Origin: Methylobacter sp.
GTDB taxonomy: Bacteria; Pseudomonadota; Gammaproteobacteria; Methylococcales; Methylomonadaceae
DNA length: 64,000 bases
NCBI RefSeq assembly: GCF_030680395.1
Contig: NZ_JAUXVR010000041.1
Span: 124,001-188,000, forward strand
Reading direction: 5' to 3'
The stretch's first letter is position 1, and each line of letters opens with the position of its first letter. The position numbers and the translations under genes were made by a program. Shown one piece after another: positions 61,075 through 64,000 of the stretch. A model generated the notes under the pieces. That model worked only from the letters and a program-made list of their open reading frames with translations, had not been told where the DNA came from and made no database searches.

Positions 61075-62457
61075 TTAAGTGTTTACTGCAGGATTTGACC
61101 CTCTATCGGACGCAACATCTCTGGCCGCGACTCTCAAGGCGCGACGATTTAAAAATTGATCGATATAAACGGCTCCAACGAGAAGATAAAACGGTTCACA
61201 AGGCAATTTATACCGAGCAAGACCCATTGGGCCGCCAGGGATCGTAAAAAACACAATACTCGCAACGAATAAAGCAAAAACGGCCAACTGATGGCGCCTC
61301 ATCAAGACGTAAGCGCCTAATAAAAACGTTGAATAATTTATCAAGAGCAGCACCAATACGATCAAACCCGACGAGATCTCAGCGAAGCTCTTTGTTTGCA
61401 AGAAAAGCGATATAAGCTTGAAGCCCTTCTCATTGACGAATGAGTCCGGCGGCAGCTGTGTAGGGGTCATCCCTAACTTATTGACGATATCGGCAGTACC
61501 CAGGTTGACATATGTGTTAATCATACCTTTGATCCAACGTGATGCAAAAACTACCGGGTGCGTCTTTATATACTGAACCGCGAGCTTCTGTGCAATGGAT
61601 TCGTTGGTAAAAGGATTACTGTTTTCCGAGTAGCCCAAAGCCCTGGCTTGTGACTTGAATTCGGCAGCAATTACCTCACGAGACTGATGCGTCTCCCAGC
61701 CTCGGGTATACCCGACCTGCCAGAACAGGAGAGTCTCCCCCTGAACTGAAGAGAGCTTTACGGTATCGTAGAGCGTGTAATTTCGATATAACCATGGGCT
61801 GATTGTGATTACAAAAGCAAGCGTATATAGAAGCCCCCATTTTAGCCGGGTCACCAAGTTTCTTGTCGGCCACAAGAGGGTAAAAAAAAGTAATATTAAA
61901 AAATAATACTGGCCGACCGGCCTGACCAAAACAGCCAGAGCGAGCAGTCCCCCTGCGATTAGAAAATTCCGCCCCTCCCCTAACTTCAGGCCGCGCAAGT
62001 AAAAGTACAGAAAAGCCGAAAGAAGTGCAACAAAGAGGCTGTCACTATAAAGGCTTGCAGTCGTAAATATCGAATTTGGATTGATGGCGAGGAAGGTCGC
62101 GGCAATAATGCCGACTCGCCTGGAGAAGACCATTTCGCCAATTTTCAAGACATAAAATATCGTTACCAGATCGACAAAAATTTGTGCGAACAAAACCACC
62201 CAGGGCTTAGCGCCGAAGAGCGTGTAGAAAATAGCGATGAAGAATGGATAACCCGGCGTTCTGAACGTATTGCCGCAGAAGGTGAAGTGATTGACAATGC
62301 ACTCTGCAAGCTTGTGATATTCAGGAGCATCGCCGTCTAAAACACTTTCTGTCTGCACTTGGATGTCCCATGGCCGAAAGAGCAAGAAAACCGTCAAACG
62401 AAGGACAAAAGCGACAAGAAATATTAGAAATATTTTTTCTTTTTTGATGATATTCAC
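61075..62457 (-). CDS. GT39-like membrane glycosyltransferase
   Basis: 460 residues with about ten hydrophobic segments. After TM1 comes the loop with DGDAPEYHKLAECIV and FRTPGYPFFIAIFYTL, the catalytic acidic loop of polyprenyl-phosphate-sugar-dependent PMT/ArnT-type transferases, and later AAELKSQARALGYSEN-like periplasmic sequence. GTG 62457 is preferred (AGAGG six bases upstream, MNIIKKEKIF before the first transmembrane helix); ATG 62481 and the frame back to 62511 are alternatives. It probably moves a sugar from a lipid carrier onto lipid or protein. Neighbouring GT2 and SMR-type genes may make and flip the carrier-linked sugar. Confidence 0.78.
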   Translation of the reverse strand: MNIIKKEKIFLIFLVAFVLRLTVFLLFRPWDIQVQTESVLDGDAPEYHKLAECIVNHFTFCGNTFRTPGYPFFIAIFYTLFGAKPWVVLFAQIFVDLVTIFYVLKIGEMVFSRRVGIIAATFLAINPNSIFTTASLYSDSLFVALLSAFLYFYLRGLKLGEGRNFLIAGGLLALAVLVRPVGQYYFLILLFFTLLWPTRNLVTRLKWGLLYTLAFVITISPWLYRNYTLYDTVKLSSVQGETLLFWQVGYTRGWETHQSREVIAAEFKSQARALGYSENSNPFTNESIAQKLAVQYIKTHPVVFASRWIKGMINTYVNLGTADIVNKLGMTPTQLPPDSFVNEKGFKLISLFLQTKSFAEISSGLIVLVLLLINYSTFLLGAYVLMRRHQLAVFALFVASIVFFTIPGGPMGLARYKLPCEPFYLLVGAVYIDQFLNRRALRVAARDVASDRGSNPAVNT

Positions 62458-62753
62458 GATGACCTCTTCATGCTCAAGCATGACTAAATGTATAGATACT
62501 GTTAATAGCAAAGTTGCACAACATGATGAAGACCGTTACAACATCTGCGCATAGATGTATGTAATTTCCTGCCTCTCTGTCAGCTAAGGAACGTGCAAAA
62601 ATAACCGAGTCGAAATTTTATTGGAGCGTAGCGACGCGAGGACTTTATTTTTTGAACAATGGCTATGGCTTCCATGGCGGGAATACCTCCGGCGGCGGTT
62701 GTTGAAAATAGTTCAATGTTAAGGACTCCCGCTCTTCATTTTAAGGCCTTGCT

Positions 62754-63620
62754 CTAGCTGCCCACGGGCTTTCTGGTTGCTCCCCCATTTCTTATAATCG
62801 AATTTCCTCCCGGGGGATTATATTCGCCGAAGCAAGCCTGAATAAGCACCTGCAATACCGATAAATTGCCATTAATGCTACTGATCTTTGTCGGTACTTC
62901 CCCTTTTGGATATTGCCGGATACTCGGCAACTCAAGACAGCGATAACCAAGCTTGGGCGCACGATAGGAAAGATAGGCAAGCAACTCGTAGGTCATGAAT
63001 ACATCGCGGAATACAGCGATCTTGGGATCAAGCAGCATCTTTCTACTATAGGCGCGAAAGCCTTGAGTGGTGTCGGTCCATCTAAAGCCGGAAAACAGAC
63101 TCAGCATTGGCGCATGTATAAAACGGATGGCGAAGTCCCTTAACTTAGGCGTGTTCTCTGCCATCCCTCCTTCGATGAAACGGGAAGCCTGCACAAAATC
63201 CACACCCTGCTTTAATGCTTCAATGAAGCGCGGTATCGCCTCAGGATCATCCTTGTCGTTACCGTCAATGGTAACGATTCCTTCATAGTCCTGGTCAAGT
63301 GCAAAAGCGTAGGCGCAACGAAGCTGTGCGCTCAATTTACCCGGCCCCGTCTTGACCAGCAGGCCGCGCACGCCTTTCTGTTGTAGCGACTCCGGTTCCA
63401 GCGACCCATCGGTACTACCGCCATCCACAATAATGATGTCGGTGATGTCGTCGATTTTTAGAATCGCCATTCTGGAAAGCAGGTTCTTGATTCTTTCGCC
63501 TTCATTAACTACTGGAATTACGACGCACCATGGATGCTGTCGTCCAAGCCAGAGAGGGGTATCAAAGGTGGGTACTTGCCAATTGGCGCGAACGTCTGGA
63601 GTAATGTCAGGGTTATTCAT
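62754..63620 (-). CDS. GT2-family glycosyltransferase (DPM-like)
   Basis: 288 residues. The GT-A fold is visible: VVIPVVNEGERIKNLLSRMA near 33-52, DIIIVDGGSTDGSLE near 62-76, IVTIDGNDKDDPEAIPRFIE near 115-134 (the DxD-like metal site) and TTQGFRAYSRKML near 190. It has no clear transmembrane helix, so it is a cytoplasmic-face enzyme that puts a sugar on a polyprenyl phosphate or another lipid. The SMR-type gene begins upstream on the same strand with 18 bases between, so both are probably in one operon with the GT39-like gene further along. Confidence 0.85.
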   Translation of the reverse strand: MNNPDITPDVRANWQVPTFDTPLWLGRQHPWCVVIPVVNEGERIKNLLSRMAILKIDDITDIIIVDGGSTDGSLEPESLQQKGVRGLLVKTGPGKLSAQLRCAYAFALDQDYEGIVTIDGNDKDDPEAIPRFIEALKQGVDFVQASRFIEGGMAENTPKLRDFAIRFIHAPMLSLFSGFRWTDTTQGFRAYSRKMLLDPKIAVFRDVFMTYELLAYLSYRAPKLGYRCLELPSIRQYPKGEVPTKISSINGNLSVLQVLIQACFGEYNPPGGNSIIRNGGATRKPVGS

Positions 63621-63638
63621 CTTCTATTTTCTCTGTTG

Positions 63639-63998
63639 TTAGGATACTCGGACCGTGATCAGTCCCACACCGACAACCACCAACAAAATGCCCGCGATGG
63701 TTGTCCAGTGGAAAGATTCGCGAAAGATCAGTAAGGAACATAATGCTACGGCGGCTACGGCCCCTGAGGTGAGCACCGGATGCGCCACATTCAGCGGTAA
63801 GCGGGCCAAGGCGGCAGCGTAGAGCAGGAATGCCATACCGTAAAGCACCAGACCCAACCAGAATGGCCAGTTACTAATAACAGACCTGATTGAATCATCT
63901 AAAGCGGGGAATTTACGAGGAGGAAGCATAGCCATCTTAACCAATACGCTGGCTGAAGCATTGGAGGTGATACCGAGAATCAGGATCAGCCACTTCAT
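63639..63998 (-). CDS. Small four-helix EamA/SMR-type membrane protein
   Basis: 119 residues with four transmembrane helices: WLILILGITSNASASVLVKM, WPFWLGLVLYGMAFLLYAAAL (abridged), VLTSGAVAAVALCSLLIF and IAGILLVVVGVGLITV. The length and layout are those of SMR-family members such as ArnE/ArnF, which flip lipid-linked sugars, rather than drug pumps; Glu14 of true EmrE is not apparent. The start at 63998 lies two bases from the window edge, so an earlier start cannot be excluded. It heads the GT2/GT39 group. Confidence 0.75.
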   Translation of the reverse strand: MKWLILILGITSNASASVLVKMAMLPPRKFPALDDSIRSVISNWPFWLGLVLYGMAFLLYAAALARLPLNVAHPVLTSGAVAAVALCSLLIFRESFHWTTIAGILLVVVGVGLITVRVS

Positions 63999-64000
63999 GT

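Noticed and set aside
61023-61247. 74-codon plus-strand frame at the end of the GT39-like gene
   Set aside because: Largely antisense to the transferase C-terminus, without a start signal.
1-64000. CRISPR array, rRNA operon or insertion sequence
   Set aside because: No regularly spaced repeats, rRNA motifs or transposase genes were found when reading both strands.

Overview
The window is a chromosomal stretch of a gammaproteobacterium. Gene content and the dispersed palindromic repeats recall the type I methanotrophs (Methylococcales, Methylobacter-like). That placement is an inference: no methane or methanol oxidation gene lies in the window. GC is moderate, with one clearly AT-rich island at about 32.1-34.1 kb. 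No rRNA operon, insertion sequence or CRISPR array was seen.

Layout. (1) 0-17 kb holds scattered parts of the Anbu-associated peptide-modification set: the end of a DUF2126 protein, a circularly permuted ATP-grasp/alpha-E fusion, two transglutaminase-like proteins and the proteasome homologue Anbu. Interspersed are citrate synthase, bioD, an orphan cysD, a carbonic anhydrase/bestrophin pair, and glucokinase coupled to a 1079-residue GH15/phosphorylase-kinase-like protein. (2) 17-20 kb has a truncated haemoglobin with a ferredoxin-type reductase, a cold-shock protein and two small proteins too short for normal ORF calling. (3) 20.5-30.4 kb is a tRNA modification and repair island: trhO, a slipin, two tandem tRNA-like RNAs, rtcB behind a near-perfect sigma-54 promoter, the divergent activator rtcR, then selU and an NADH-dehydrogenase-like/SelD fusion. 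(4) 30.4-35.6 kb is accessory: Fic, a lone MNT nucleotidyltransferase, an AT-rich AAA-ATPase/TOPRIM-like pair and a GH30 glycosidase. (5) 35.9-43.8 kb has a dihydroorotate-dehydrogenase-like protein overlapping pyruvate:ferredoxin oxidoreductase (nifJ), then a porin/tetraheme cytochrome/HAMP membrane protein operon. (6) 44-57.7 kb is a signalling block: GGDEF/EAL protein, chemoreceptor, coiled-coil protein, a hybrid kinase with a THI5-like sensor, and a 1435-residue multi-receiver EAL protein. (7) 58-64 kb has rpiA, a GYF/TIGR00266 protein, a VanZ-like protein and a glycan-transfer group (GT39-like, GT2, SMR-type).

The most unusual item is the RNA-repair operon. Between rtcB and the slipin gene, on the same strand, lie two adjacent tRNA-shaped sequences. 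They have good acceptor, D and T arms but anticodon loops that look unfit for decoding: one is a six-base (or four-base) loop, the other has G instead of U33. A further strongly base-paired leader follows. They could be sensors, substrates or decoys for RtcB and RtcR. Other points worth following are the AAA/TOPRIM-like pair as a candidate defence module, the bestrophin/carbonic anhydrase pairing, and the porin/tetraheme cytochrome operon.
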